Shown: positions 1 through 8,734 of the stretch, piece after piece
How the letters are laid out: each line of letters starts with the position of its first letter
Position numbering within the stretch: the stretch's first letter is position 1
Origin: Geodermatophilus bullaregiensis
Lineage (GTDB): Bacteria > Actinomycetota > Actinomycetes > Mycobacteriales > Geodermatophilaceae
DNA: 64,000 nt
Assembly: GCF_016907675.1 (NCBI RefSeq)
Contig: NZ_JAFBCJ010000001.1
Coordinates: 682,001-746,000, forward strand
Reading direction: 5' to 3'
The notes under the pieces: model-generated
Told to the model about the DNA's origin: nothing
Databases searched by the model: none
The model's input: the letters and a program-made list of their open reading frames with translations, nothing else
Position numbers and translations under genes: made by a program

Positions 1-1137
1 CTCGGGGACGGCGTCGGGACCCAGCTCGGCCATGCCGCCGAGGACGGCCACCCGGCGGGTGCCGGCCAGCCCCGCGAGCGCGGCCAGGGCGGCCCGCATC
101 GACTCGGGGTTGGCGTTGTAGGCGTCGTTGACCACCGTGACGCCGTCGGCGCGGCGGGTGACCTCCATGCGCCAGCGGCTGCGCGGCTGCGCCGCGGACA
201 GGGCGGCGGCGACGGCGGCCGGGGTCAGGCCGGCGGCCAGCGCGGCGCCGGCGGCCGACAGCGCGTTGGCGACCTGGTGCTCCCCCACCACCTGCAGCGC
301 CACCGGGTGCTCCTCCACACCGGCGGGGCCGCGGGCCACGAGGGTGAACCGGGCGCGGGCGGCGTCGTCCAGCGTCACGGCGGTGGCCCGGACGTCGGCA
401 CCGGCGGAGCGGCCGGTGGTGACCACCCGGGCGCGGGTCCGCGGCGCCATGCCGGCCACCCGCGGGTCGTCGGCGTTGAGGACGGCGGTGCCCGGCTCCG
501 GCAGCGCCTCGACCAGCTCGCCCTTGGCCTGCGCGATGACGTCGGCCGAGCCGAACTCCCCCAGGTGCGCCGAGCCGACGTTGAGGACCACGCCGACGTC
601 GGGCCGGGCGACGGCGCACAGCCGGGCGATGTGCCCGATCCCGCGCGCGCCCATCTCCAGCACGAGGTAGCGGGTGTCCGCGTCGGCCGAGAGCACGGTG
701 AGCGGCAGGCCGATGTCGTTGTTGTACGAGCCGGGCGGGCTGACCGTGGGCCCGGTGGTGGCCAGCACCTGGCCGAGCAGGTCCTTGGTCGAGGTCTTGC
801 CCGACGAGCCGGTGATGCCGAGCGTGACCAGCCCACCCCCGGTGAGCCGGCCGTGCACCAGCGCGGCCAGCCGGCCGAGGGCGGCGACGGTGTCCTCGAC
901 GACGAGCGCCGGCAGCGGCCCACCGGGACGGCTGGTCAGCGCGGCGACGGCGCCGGCGGCCGCGGCGGCGTCCAGGTAGTCGTGGCCGTCGACGCGCTCG
1001 CCGGCCACGGCGATGAACAGGTCGCCGGCGGAGACGCCGCGCGAGTCGAGGGTCACACCGGTGACGGTCCCCTCGGCGGCGTGCGGCAACGCTGCGCCGA
1101 CGGCCTCCGCGACCTCGGCGAGGGTCAGGGCGATCAC
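1..1137 (-). CDS. murF: UDP-N-acetylmuramoyl-tripeptide--D-alanyl-D-alanine ligase, 3' part outside window
   Basis: MurF adds D-Ala-D-Ala to the UDP-MurNAc-tripeptide in the cytoplasm, the last step in making the soluble peptidoglycan precursor. Only the first 379 codons are present. An ATP-binding loop reading GITGSSGKTSTKD lies near residue 105, and the stretch RVAVLGGMAELG at the window edge is typical of the family. The GTG start overlaps the murE stop by four bases (GTGA), so the two are translationally coupled within the dcw cluster. The reading frame is clean and nothing is unusual apart from the truncation by the window edge. Confidence 0.95.
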   Translation of the reverse strand, partial: MIALTLAEVAEAVGAALPHAAEGTVTGVTLDSRGVSAGDLFIAVAGERVDGHDYLDAAAAAGAVAALTSRPGGPLPALVVEDTVAALGRLAALVHGRLTGGGLVTLGITGSSGKTSTKDLLGQVLATTGPTVSPPGSYNNDIGLPLTVLSADADTRYLVLEMGARGIGHIARLCAVARPDVGVVLNVGSAHLGEFGSADVIAQAKGELVEALPEPGTAVLNADDPRVAGMAPRTRARVVTTGRSAGADVRATAVTLDDAARARFTLVARGPAGVEEHPVALQVVGEHQVANALSAAGAALAAGLTPAAVAAALSAAQPRSRWRMEVTRRADGVTVVNDAYNANPESMRAALAALAGLAGTRRVAVLGGMAELGPDAVPE

Positions 1138-2684
1138 CGGCGGGCCGCCCCGGCGGGCGACAGCGCGGCGAGCACCTCGCGCAGCACGGCGCGGTCGTCG
1201 AACGGCGTCACGGTGCCGGCGACCTCCTGACCCGTCTCGTGTCCCTTGCCGGCGACGAGCACCGTGTCGCCGGGCCGGGCCAGCTGCACCGCGCGGGCGA
1301 TCGCCGCGCGCCGGTCGCCGACCTCCTCCACGGCGCCGCGCCGGTCGGCCGGCACCCCGGCGGTCATCGCGGCGCGGATGGCGGCGGGGTCCTCCGAGCG
1401 GGGGTTGTCGTCGGTGACGACGAGCAGGTCGCTGCCGAGGGCCGCGGCGGCGCCCATCGCCGGGCGCTTGCCGGGGTCACGGTCACCGCCACAGCCGAGC
1501 ACGGTGATCAGCCTGCCCCGGGTCGCGCTCCGCAGCGCGGCGAGGGCGGTGGCGACGGCGTCGGGGGTGTGCGCGTAGTCGACGACCGCGGTGAACGGCT
1601 GTCCGGCGTCGACCGGCTCCATCCGCCCCGGGACGACCGTGGTGGCGATGCCCTCGAGCGCGGCGTCCACCGGCACGCCGATCGCGTCGAGCAGCGCGGC
1701 GGCGAGGACGGCGTTGGTGACGTTGAACCGCCCGGGCAGCCGGACGCGGGCCGGCCGGCTGCCGCGGGGCCCGGTCAGGGTGAACGCCGAGCCTCCGTCG
1801 GAGGCGGTGGTGACGCCGGTCGCCGTCCAGTCCGCGGCTGCGCCCTCGGCGGACACGGTCACCGCGCGGCGGCCGAGCATCCCGGCCAGGCGGCGGCCGT
1901 GCTCGTCGTCGACCACGACGACCTCGCGGGCGGCACGGCCGTCGAAGAGCAGCGCCTTGGCCCGGAAGTAGTCCTCCAGGTCGCGGTGGAAGTCGAGGTG
2001 GTCCTGGCTGAGGTTGGTGAACCCGGCGGCGGCGAAGGCCACCCCGCCGACCCGGCCCTGCACCAGCGCGTGGCTGGAGACCTCCATGACCACGGCGTCG
2101 ACGCCGGACTCGGCCATGGTGGCCAGCAGCGCGTGCAGCACCGGGGCCTCGGGGGTGGTGCGGACGCTGGGGAGGGCGACCTCGGTGCCGTCGCGGCCGC
2201 GGGTGCGCGACTGCACGGTGCCGATGAGGCCGGTGGCGCGGCCGGCGGCGGCCAGGCCGGCCTCGACCAGGTAGCTCGTCGTCGTCTTGCCGTTGGTGCC
2301 GGTGATGCCGATGACCGGCAGCCGCGCCGCGGGCTCGCCGTAGACGCGGGCGGCGACGTCGCCGAGGCGGTCGCGGGGGTCGTCGACCACGCAGACCGGC
2401 AGGCCGGTCGCGGCCGCCTGCTCGCGGCCGGCCGGGTCGGTGAGGACGGCGACGGCGCCGCGGGCGGCGGCGTCGGTGGCGAAGCGGGCGCCGTGGGTCC
2501 GGGCGCCGGGCAGCGCGGCGTAGAGGTCACCGGGCCGCACCTCCGTCGAGGCCAGCGTGACGCCGGTGACGGCGGTGGCGGGGTCGCCCTGCACGGGGTC
2601 GCCGACGAGGTCGGCGAGGGCACGGAGGGCGAGCGGGCGGTTCCCCGCTGGCCGGGGCACCGACCCGGGTCCGGTCGGGCTCAC
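1134..2684 (-). CDS. murE: UDP-N-acetylmuramoyl-L-alanyl-D-glutamate--2,6-diaminopimelate ligase
   Basis: MurE adds the third residue of the peptidoglycan stem peptide using ATP in the cytoplasm. The 516-residue protein has the ATP loop GITGTNGKTTTSYL, a DNPRSEDP motif that in this family goes with meso-diaminopimelate rather than lysine, and the late GKGHE motif. A longer open frame runs upstream to 2774, but the GTG at 2684 is preceded by TAGATT (2693-2698 on the complement) eight bases away, the local pattern for a leaderless start. The gene follows ftsI and overlaps murF. This start is fairly secure but not proven. Confidence 0.95.
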   Translation of the reverse strand: MSPTGPGSVPRPAGNRPLALRALADLVGDPVQGDPATAVTGVTLASTEVRPGDLYAALPGARTHGARFATDAAARGAVAVLTDPAGREQAAATGLPVCVVDDPRDRLGDVAARVYGEPAARLPVIGITGTNGKTTTSYLVEAGLAAAGRATGLIGTVQSRTRGRDGTEVALPSVRTTPEAPVLHALLATMAESGVDAVVMEVSSHALVQGRVGGVAFAAAGFTNLSQDHLDFHRDLEDYFRAKALLFDGRAAREVVVVDDEHGRRLAGMLGRRAVTVSAEGAAADWTATGVTTASDGGSAFTLTGPRGSRPARVRLPGRFNVTNAVLAAALLDAIGVPVDAALEGIATTVVPGRMEPVDAGQPFTAVVDYAHTPDAVATALAALRSATRGRLITVLGCGGDRDPGKRPAMGAAAALGSDLLVVTDDNPRSEDPAAIRAAMTAGVPADRRGAVEEVGDRRAAIARAVQLARPGDTVLVAGKGHETGQEVAGTVTPFDDRAVLREVLAALSPAGAARR

Positions 2685-2692
2685 GTCGGGCC

Positions 2693-2698
2693 AATCTA
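2693..2698 (-). promoter_or_regulatory. -10 element of a probable leaderless promoter for murE
   Basis: On the minus strand TAGATT lies 8 bases before the GTG at 2684. The spacing matches many other genes here and would give murE its own transcript besides read-through from ftsI. Confidence 0.5.
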
Positions 2699-2780
2699 CC
2701 GGCGGACCCGTCCCGCCCCACGCACCCACGGGCACTCGGCGGTGTCCCGGTCGCGCGCCTCCGCGGAGGTGCACCGCCGG

Positions 2781-2841
2781 CGCGACTGCAGGGGCCCGCG
2801 GCGAGCCGGCGAGTCGTGGGGGGCAGCGGGGTCCTTCCTCA
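2781..2841 (-). repeat. Stop-proximal hairpin element, copy 1 (3' of ftsI)
   Basis: Directly after the ftsI stop, the minus strand reads GAAGGACCCCGCTGCCCCCC and continues with sequence very like that after the VOC gene at 20784. It is one of three related copies that each begin at a minus-strand stop codon. This copy has a less complete far arm. The likely role is a transcription terminator or REP-like element. Confidence 0.6.
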
Positions 2842-4884
2842 GTCGCCCGCGGCGGGGGTGCCCGTCCCCGTGCCGCCGCCGTCGCCGCCCGGCCTGGCGG
2901 CGGCGAGGTCCGCGCCGGTGAGCGCGAAGTCCGGCCGCGCCGTGCCCGAGGGCACCACCCCGCCGTTGGTGAGCACGTAGCGCATGACGTCGGCGAAGAC
3001 GGGCGCGGCGACCTGGCCGCCCTCCGCGGAGCTGGTGGGCCGCTCGAGGTCGACGGCGACGACGTACTGCGGGTCGTCGGCCGGGGCGAACCCGACGAAC
3101 GTCGTCACGTAGCCGCCGCCCTCGTAGCAGCCGCACTCGGGGTTGGCCCGCTGCGCCGTCCCGGTCTTGCCCGCCACCCGGTAGCCGTCGACCTCGCCCA
3201 GCGGGGCGGTGCCGCCGGGGCCGACGACCGCCTCGAGCACGTACGCCAGGTCCTCAGCGGTGTCCTCGCCGATCACGCGGGTGGCCTCGGGGGCCTCGGG
3301 GGTCGACGTCGTCCCGTCGGGAGCGGTCACCGACTCGACCAGCCGCGGCGGGACGCGGACGCCGTCGTTGGCGATGGCCTGGAAGACCGAGGCCATCTGC
3401 AGCGTCGTCACCGACAGGCCCTGGCCGATCGGCACGTTGGCCGCGCGGCTCTCGGTCCAGTCGGCGGAGCTCTCGAGGATGCCGGCGCTCTCGCCGGGCA
3501 GCTCGATGCCGGTCTCCTCCCCCACGCCGAAGGCGCGCAGGTACCGCTCGAGCGTCGCGTCGCCCACCTCGCGGGCCAGCATGATCGTGCCGACGTTGCT
3601 GGACTTGGCGAGGATGCCGGTCACCGTCCAGTCGACCGGCGCGTGGTCGTGGGCGTCGGTGACCACGACGTCGCCGGCCTGGATGTGGCCGTCGACGGTG
3701 AGCACGGTGTCCGGGGCGGCCCTGCCCTCCTCGATCGCGGCGGCCAGGGTCACCGCCTTCATGACCGAGCCGGGCTCGAAGACGTCGGAGACCACCGGGT
3801 TGCCCAGCAGGTCGGGGTCGGTGCTGCCGGCCCGGGCGGGGTCGTAGCCCGGGCAGGAGCCCATGGCCACCACCTCGCCGGTGTGCACGTCGAGGACGAC
3901 CGCCGAGGCGCGGGTGGTGGCGCCGTCGGCGCAGGCCTGCGCCAGCCGCTGCTCCATCGTGAACTGGACGTCCTGGTCGACGGTCAGCTCGACGGTGCTG
4001 CCGTCGGTGGCCGGGGTCGACTCGTCGATGCCCGACGGGATCGGGTTGCCGCCGCTGCCGACCTCGACCCGCCGCTGCCCGTCGGTGCCGGCCAGGGCGT
4101 CCTCGAAGCGCAGCTCCACACCGCCCAGGCCCGCGCCGTCGCGGCCGACCCAGCCCACGACCTGACCCCCGACGGCGCCGGCCGGGTAGAGCCGCACCGG
4201 GTCGTCCTCGAAGGAGACGCCGGCCAGGCCGAGCTCGTCGACGGCGTCGGTGGTCTCCGGCGGCACCTGCCGGGCCAGGACGACGTAGCGGCCCTCGGCG
4301 GTGAGCCGCTCGGTGAGCTCGTCGACGGGGACGTCGAGCAGCGCGCTCAGCGCCAGCGCGGTGCGCTCCGGGTCGTCGACGACGGTCGGGTCGGCGACCA
4401 CCCGGGACGCCTCGACGGTGTAGGCGAACGGGTTGCCGTCGCGGTCGACGACGGCCCCGCGCAGCGCCGCGATCGGGTGGGTCTGCAACCGGTCCTGCTC
4501 GGCGGCGTTGGCGTAGGCGCCGCCGTCGACGCCCTGCAGCAGCACCAGCTTGCCGGTCACCACCAGCAGCGGGACGACGACGAGCACCAGGCCCCACCAC
4601 AGCCGGCGCGGCCCCGAGGTCAGCGGCCGCCCGCCGCGCCGGCTGCCCGGGGCACGGCGGGGGGCGAAGGCGCCGGCGCGGCTGGCGCCGGCGTGCGGCC
4701 CGCCGGAGCGGGAGCCGGGGTCGCGCGGGCCCGGGTCGCGGGAGCCGCGCGGGACGGCCGGCCGGGACGCGGCCGGGCGCGGTGGTGCGGCGGGACGCAG
4801 CGGCGCACCGGAGCGGGCGCCCCGGGCGACCGTGCGGGGAGCCGCGCGGCGGCCCGGCTCGGGGTCGCGGGGAGGGAGCGGCAC
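2839..4884 (-). CDS. ftsI: Septal peptidoglycan transpeptidase (class B penicillin-binding protein FtsI/PbpB)
   Basis: FtsI crosslinks septal peptidoglycan and works with FtsW and FtsL at the division site. The 681-residue protein has a long basic Pro/Arg-rich cytoplasmic tail of about 90 residues, one membrane helix (about 95-112), a dimerisation domain, and a transpeptidase domain with the active-site triad SVMK (serine near 371), SSN (near 427) and KTGT (near 571). The GTG at 4884 lies two bases after the ftsL stop. It ends in a Gly/Thr-rich tail. The unusually long N-terminal tail is typical of actinobacterial homologues. Confidence 0.95.
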   Translation of the reverse strand: MPLPPRDPEPGRRAAPRTVARGARSGAPLRPAAPPRPAASRPAVPRGSRDPGPRDPGSRSGGPHAGASRAGAFAPRRAPGSRRGGRPLTSGPRRLWWGLVLVVVPLLVVTGKLVLLQGVDGGAYANAAEQDRLQTHPIAALRGAVVDRDGNPFAYTVEASRVVADPTVVDDPERTALALSALLDVPVDELTERLTAEGRYVVLARQVPPETTDAVDELGLAGVSFEDDPVRLYPAGAVGGQVVGWVGRDGAGLGGVELRFEDALAGTDGQRRVEVGSGGNPIPSGIDESTPATDGSTVELTVDQDVQFTMEQRLAQACADGATTRASAVVLDVHTGEVVAMGSCPGYDPARAGSTDPDLLGNPVVSDVFEPGSVMKAVTLAAAIEEGRAAPDTVLTVDGHIQAGDVVVTDAHDHAPVDWTVTGILAKSSNVGTIMLAREVGDATLERYLRAFGVGEETGIELPGESAGILESSADWTESRAANVPIGQGLSVTTLQMASVFQAIANDGVRVPPRLVESVTAPDGTTSTPEAPEATRVIGEDTAEDLAYVLEAVVGPGGTAPLGEVDGYRVAGKTGTAQRANPECGCYEGGGYVTTFVGFAPADDPQYVVAVDLERPTSSAEGGQVAAPVFADVMRYVLTNGGVVPSGTARPDFALTGADLAAARPGGDGGGTGTGTPAAGD

Positions 4885-4885
4885 G

Positions 4886-5464
4886 TCAGCCCCCGGTCCC
4901 CGGCTCGGGGGCGCCGGGCACCGGCGCCGGCTCCGGGGTGCCGCGCAGCGTGGCGCTGCCGTCCGGGGCGACGACGAGGTGACCGGCCGTGCCGGCCGGC
5001 ACCAGCCCGGCGGCGACGGCGGCCGCGGCGAGCTGGGCGGGCGTGCCCCCGGCGACCACCTGCTCCTCGAGCCGCTGGACGTCCTCGGCCTTCTCGGCGT
5101 TGGCGGTGCGCAGCTCGGTGGCCTTGAGCGAGTTGACCGCGATGGCGGTGTTGAGGACGAGCAGCCCCAGCGTGGTGGCGACCAGCAGGCCGACGACGAG
5201 CAGCACGAACGGCGCCCGCCGGCGGCCGTCCGCCGTCCGCCGGGCGCGGCCGGCCGTGGCACCGGTCACCAGCCGCAGCTCCGGGACGGGACCGGTCGAC
5301 CGCGACCGCACCGGCCGGGAGGGGACGGCGCGCACCGGCCGGGAGGGCAGCGCCCGCAGCGGGCGCGCGGCCGCCGCGCCGGTGCGCGGCGGCTCGGCGG
5401 GTGCGGTGGCCCGCGGAGCCCGGACGGCGGCGCCGTCGCGGGGCGCGCGGGCGGCGGCGCTCAC
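4886..5464 (-). CDS. ftsL: FtsL-like septum-site membrane protein
   Basis: This 192-residue protein sits between rsmH and ftsI, the usual place for ftsL (Rv2164c position in M. tuberculosis). The first 100 residues are Pro/Arg-rich and cytoplasmic. A single membrane helix follows (FVLLVVGLLVATTLGLLVL, about residues 97-115), then a short coiled-coil-like stretch rich in Leu, Glu and Ala, and a Pro-rich periplasmic tail. FtsL proteins bridge FtsB/Q and FtsW/I at the divisome. Sequence conservation is low in this family, so the call rests on topology and position. The GTG at 5464 is the last plausible start before the tail. Confidence 0.8.
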   Translation of the reverse strand: MSAAARAPRDGAAVRAPRATAPAEPPRTGAAAARPLRALPSRPVRAVPSRPVRSRSTGPVPELRLVTGATAGRARRTADGRRRAPFVLLVVGLLVATTLGLLVLNTAIAVNSLKATELRTANAEKAEDVQRLEEQVVAGGTPAQLAAAAVAAGLVPAGTAGHLVVAPDGSATLRGTPEPAPVPGAPEPGTGG

Positions 5465-5537
5465 GAGCCCTCCTCGCCGGCGCTCGTCGGCCGCGTCCGC
5501 GGCGCTGTCGTGCCCACCCGTGAGCTCGCCGGCCCGC

Positions 5538-6599
5538 TCACGCGGCCCGCCGGGTGCGCTCGGCGGCGCGGACGCGGGCCGAGGCCGCACGCGGGTTGGC
5601 GGCCACCTCGGCCTCCGACGGCGCCTCGCCGCCGCGGGTGAGCAGCCGCAGGACCGGCCCGTACTCGGGCAGCCGGACCGGCAGCTCCGGCGGCGTGCGG
5701 TCGGTGGCGCCGGCGGCCAGGGCCTGCTTCACGATCCGGTCCTCGAGGGAGTGGAAGGTGATGACGGCCAGCCGGCCCCCGACGGCGAGGGCGTCCAGCG
5801 CCGCCGGGAGTGCCCGCCGGAGGGCGCCCAGCTCGTCGTTGACCTCGATGCGCAGGGCCTGGAAGGTCCGCTTGGCGGGGTGCCCGCCGGTGCGCCGGGT
5901 GGCCGCGGGGATCGACTCGCGCACCAGGTGCGCCAGCCGCTCGGTGTTCGTGAACGGCGCGCGCGACCGCTCGCGGACGATCGCCGACGCGATCCGCGAG
6001 GCGAAGCGCTCCTCGCCGTACACCCGCAGCACCCGGGCCAGGTCCGCGGCCGGGTAGGTGTTGACGACGTCGGCGGCGGTGCGGGGGGCGCCGGGGTCCA
6101 TCCGCATGTCGAGCGGCCCGTCGCCGGCGTAGCTGAAGCCGCGCTCGGGGCGGTCCAGCTGCAGCGAGGAGACGCCGAGGTCGAACAGCACCGCCTGCAC
6201 CTCGGTCAGCCCCAGCCGGTCGAGCACGTCGGGCAGCTCGTCGAAGACGGCGGGCACCAGGGTGGCGCGCCCGGTGTGGCCGGCGGCGGCGATGCGGGCG
6301 GCGGCCTCGGCGCGTGCCTGCGGGTCGCGGTCCAGGCCGACGAGGCGCAGTCCGGGGTGGGCGTCGAGGAGGGCCAGGGCGTGACCGGCCAGGCCGAGGG
6401 TGGCGTCGACGAGCACGGCGCCGTCGGCGGCGCAGGCGGGGCCGAGCAGCTCGGTGACCCGCTCGAGCAGGACGGGCACGTGCGCGGGGGTCGAGGGCGC
6501 CGGGACCGGGAGCGCCGGGAGCGAGTGCGCCGAGTCCTGCGCCGGGACCGGGAGCGCCGAGTCCTGCGCCGCGGGCGGCACGGCCTCGGGGCTGTCCAT
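5538..6599 (-). CDS. rsmH: 16S rRNA (cytosine(1402)-N(4))-methyltransferase RsmH (MraW)
   Basis: RsmH methylates N4 of C1402 in the 16S rRNA P site using S-adenosylmethionine. The 353-residue protein carries the SAM site [14 protein letters not shown], the family segments [10 protein letters not shown] and [16 protein letters not shown], and the ending [12 protein letters not shown]. The ATG at 6599 follows AGGAGAG by five or six bases, so this start is preferred over one 16 codons upstream. An Ala/Pro/Ser-rich stretch of about 35 residues precedes the usual start of the domain (HVPVLLERV). It is second in the mraZ operon, after a long leader. Confidence 0.95.
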   Translation of the reverse strand: MDSPEAVPPAAQDSALPVPAQDSAHSLPALPVPAPSTPAHVPVLLERVTELLGPACAADGAVLVDATLGLAGHALALLDAHPGLRLVGLDRDPQARAEAAARIAAAGHTGRATLVPAVFDELPDVLDRLGLTEVQAVLFDLGVSSLQLDRPERGFSYAGDGPLDMRMDPGAPRTAADVVNTYPAADLARVLRVYGEERFASRIASAIVRERSRAPFTNTERLAHLVRESIPAATRRTGGHPAKRTFQALRIEVNDELGALRRALPAALDALAVGGRLAVITFHSLEDRIVKQALAAGATDRTPPELPVRLPEYGPVLRLLTRGGEAPSEAEVAANPRAASARVRAAERTRRAA

Positions 6600-6996
6600 C
6601 GTCGCTCTCCTCGGGTCGGGCTCCCCGCGCGGGGAGGACGTCCTCATGGTGGCGCGGGCAGCGGGTCGGCAGGGGGAGCTCGGCGGGCGTGCCGTGCGAC
6701 GGGAGAGGCACGTCGGACGGGCGTGCCGGGAGAGGTGCCGCTCGAGGGGCGGTGGGGACGGGGGTGGGACCCCCGCCCCCGCGGTCCGCCTGGCGCCGGG
6801 GAAGTGCGTCAGGAGGCGACCGCGAGGGCGGGGGTGCCCGGTGCCGGTGGCCGGTCCGGCCGGCGGCGCAGGTGCGCCGCACTGCGCGCGTGGACCGAGC
6901 CGCGGGGAAGGCGGTTCGGGCCGGACCCGGGTCGAGCCGCGGGGAAGACGGCTCGCGGACGGGTGCGCGGCGGTCGGGGCGACCGGCGGGACGGGA
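6600..6996. other. 397-bp gap between mraZ and rsmH with short direct repeats
   Basis: No convincing gene is present. The stretch holds two copies of CGAGCCGCGGGGAAGRCGG (6895-6913 and 6933-6951) and a second pair based on CGGGCGTGCCG (6683-6693 and 6718-6728). The first copy of the second pair can fold with a nearby GGCACG. It probably forms the long untranslated spacer of the mraZ-rsmH transcript. A promoter could lie here but none is clear. Confidence 0.5.
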
Positions 6997-7431
6997 TCAG
7001 GACAGCGTGGGCATCCCCTCGCTCTCCATGGCGGCGAAGGCCGCCTCCTGCTCTTCCACGTAGGAGTCCCACGTGGCCTGGTCCCAGATCTCGAAGCGCG
7101 TGTCGACGCCGACCACGACCACGTCGCGGTCGAGGTGGGCGTACTGCCGCAGGTCGGCGGGGATGGTGATGCGGCCGGTCTTGTCCGGCTCGACCTCGAC
7201 CATCGACCCGAAGCTCATGCGCGCGCGCATGCGGGCCTCGGCGGTGTCGGCGGGGGCCATCGAGGCGGCGGCGCTGCTCTGCTCGGCGACCCGGGCCATG
7301 GTGAGGCCGTAGATGCAGCGCTCCTGGCCCTTCTTGATCACCATGCCGCCGGCCACCTGCTCGCGGAACCGGACCGGGAGTGCGAGCCGGCCCTTCTCGT
7401 CGAGGCGCAACGTGTAGCTGCCGACGAACAC
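6997..7431 (-). CDS. mraZ: Transcriptional regulator MraZ
   Basis: MraZ is a DNA-binding protein with two SpoVT/AbrB half-domains that forms rings and represses its own division/cell-wall operon in several bacteria. The 144-residue protein starts [18 protein letters not shown], the first half-domain; the second contains [13 protein letters not shown]. The GTG at 7431 has a strong ribosome site GGAGG seven bases upstream, which decides it against a longer frame. It heads the dcw cluster, and its likely operator, five GTGG-type boxes, lies about 60-110 bases upstream. Confidence 0.96.
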   Translation of the reverse strand: MFVGSYTLRLDEKGRLALPVRFREQVAGGMVIKKGQERCIYGLTMARVAEQSSAAASMAPADTAEARMRARMSFGSMVEVEPDKTGRITIPADLRQYAHLDRDVVVVGVDTRFEIWDQATWDSYVEEQEAAFAAMESEGMPTLS

Positions 7432-7493
7432 CGGATCACCTCCCCCATCGGTCCTCCTCGTGTCCGTCTGCGGACCCGGGACGGGCCCTGGCT

Positions 7494-7539
7494 CCCCACC
7501 GCGCCACACCCTAACCCACTACGCCCCACCGAACACCAC
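7494..7539 (-). promoter_or_regulatory. MraZ operator: five boxes at 10-bp spacing
   Basis: On the minus strand five hexamers GTGGTG, GTGGGG, GTGGGT, GTGTGG and GTGGGG lie at 7534-7539, 7524-7529, 7514-7519, 7504-7509 and 7494-7499. They are exactly one helical turn apart. Characterised MraZ sites in other bacteria are short GTGG-type repeats at about this spacing. A possible -10 (TAGGGT, 7508-7513 on the complement) lies inside the array, which would fit repression by occlusion. Confidence 0.8.
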
Positions 7540-7732
7540 TCGACACCATGTCGTGACCGGGCGCTCCCACTGCCTGCCGTGCAGGTCAGGGGCACGGGGG
7601 AGGTCCGGGGGGCCGGGGTGGGGACGGGTGGGGCAGGTGGTGGGGTCGGGTGGGACGGGAGCCCCCGCGGAGGGGTCCGTGGTGGGGGTCGCGGGAGGGG
7701 TCGCGGGAGGGTCGCGGGGCCCGCGCGCCACG

Positions 7733-7738
7733 TACCGT
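7733..7738 (+). promoter_or_regulatory. -10 element of a probable leaderless promoter for moxR
   Basis: TACCGT lies seven bases before the GTG at 7746. The same element-plus-spacer (TACGGT GGGCCGC) precedes the exoribonuclease start at 55647 on the other strand. Confidence 0.5.
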
Positions 7739-7745
7739 GGGCCGG

Positions 7746-8729
7746 GTGACCGACACCATGCGTGCGGCGGACGGGACGGCCGGTCTCCCGGTCGACGTCG
7801 CCACGGAGGGCGCGCGGATCGCCGCCAACGTCTCCCGGGTCGTGCAGGGCAAGCCCGGCGTGGTGCACCTGGCGCTCGTGGTCCTGCTGGCCGAGGGACA
7901 CCTGCTCGTCGAGGACGTGCCCGGGGTCGGCAAGACGACGCTGGCCAAGGCGCTGGCGGCCTCGATCGACGCCAGCGTGCGCCGCATCCAGTTCACGCCC
8001 GACCTGCTGCCCAGCGACGTGACCGGGGTGTCGGTCTACGACCAGGAGAGCCGCGCCTTCGAGTTCAAGCCGGGCGCGGTCTTCGCCAACGTGGTCGTCG
8101 CCGACGAGATCAACCGGGCCTCGCCCAAGACGCAGTCGGCGCTGCTGGAGTGCATGGAGGAGCGGCAGGTCACCGTCGACGGCGTCAGCTACGAGCTGGC
8201 CCGCCCCTTCCTCGTCGTCGCCACGCAGAACCCGGTGGAGATGGAGGGCACCTATCCCCTCCCCGAGGCCCAGCGCGACCGGTTCACCGCGCGCGTCTCC
8301 ATGGGCTACCCCGACCGGGAGGCCGAGGTCGCCATGCTCGACGACCGCGGCACCACCGACCCGCTGGCCACGCTGGCCCCGGTCGCCGACGCCGCCGCCG
8401 TCCGGGCGATGGTGACCGCGGTGCAGGCGCTGCACGTCTCCGACGCCGTCCGCCGCTACGTCGTCGCCCTCGTCGAGGCCAGCCGCCGCTCCCCCGAGCT
8501 GCGCCTGGGCGCCTCCCCGCGAGCCGGCCTGCAGCTGCTGCGCACCGCCCGCGCCAGCGCCGCGCTGGCCGGCCGCGACCACGTCCTGCCCGACGACGTC
8601 CAGGCGATGGCCACGCCGGTGCTCGCCCACCGCCTGCTGCTCACCCCCGATGCCGCGGCCGCCCGGCGCACGCCCGAGCAGGTCGTGTCCGGGCTGCTGG
8701 CCGCCGTCCCCGTCCTGCGAGGGCGCTGA
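7746..8729 (+). CDS. MoxR family AAA+ ATPase
   Basis: MoxR ATPases act as chaperones that help assemble or activate partner complexes, commonly encoded with DUF58 proteins. The 327-residue protein has Walker A GVGKTTLAKALA, Walker B VVADEINRA and the sensor ATQNP, followed by the lid domain. The GTG at 7746 fits a leaderless promoter; an ATG four codons later is possible. It is the first gene of a three-gene operon with a DUF58 protein and a transglutaminase-like membrane protein. The client of the system is unknown. Confidence 0.93.
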   Translation: MTDTMRAADGTAGLPVDVATEGARIAANVSRVVQGKPGVVHLALVVLLAEGHLLVEDVPGVGKTTLAKALAASIDASVRRIQFTPDLLPSDVTGVSVYDQESRAFEFKPGAVFANVVVADEINRASPKTQSALLECMEERQVTVDGVSYELARPFLVVATQNPVEMEGTYPLPEAQRDRFTARVSMGYPDREAEVAMLDDRGTTDPLATLAPVADAAAVRAMVTAVQALHVSDAVRRYVVALVEASRRSPELRLGASPRAGLQLLRTARASAALAGRDHVLPDDVQAMATPVLAHRLLLTPDAAAARRTPEQVVSGLLAAVPVLRGR

Positions 8730-8734
8730 GCGCC

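Larger units (their letters stand above)
7432..7745. other. Divergent promoter region between mraZ and moxR
   Basis: The 314 bases hold the MraZ box array near mraZ and, near moxR, three direct repeats of GTCGCGGGAG starting at 7688, 7700 and 7711, just upstream of the moxR -10 element. No gene is visible. The repeats could be an operator for the moxR operon; this is inference from position only. Confidence 0.55.
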
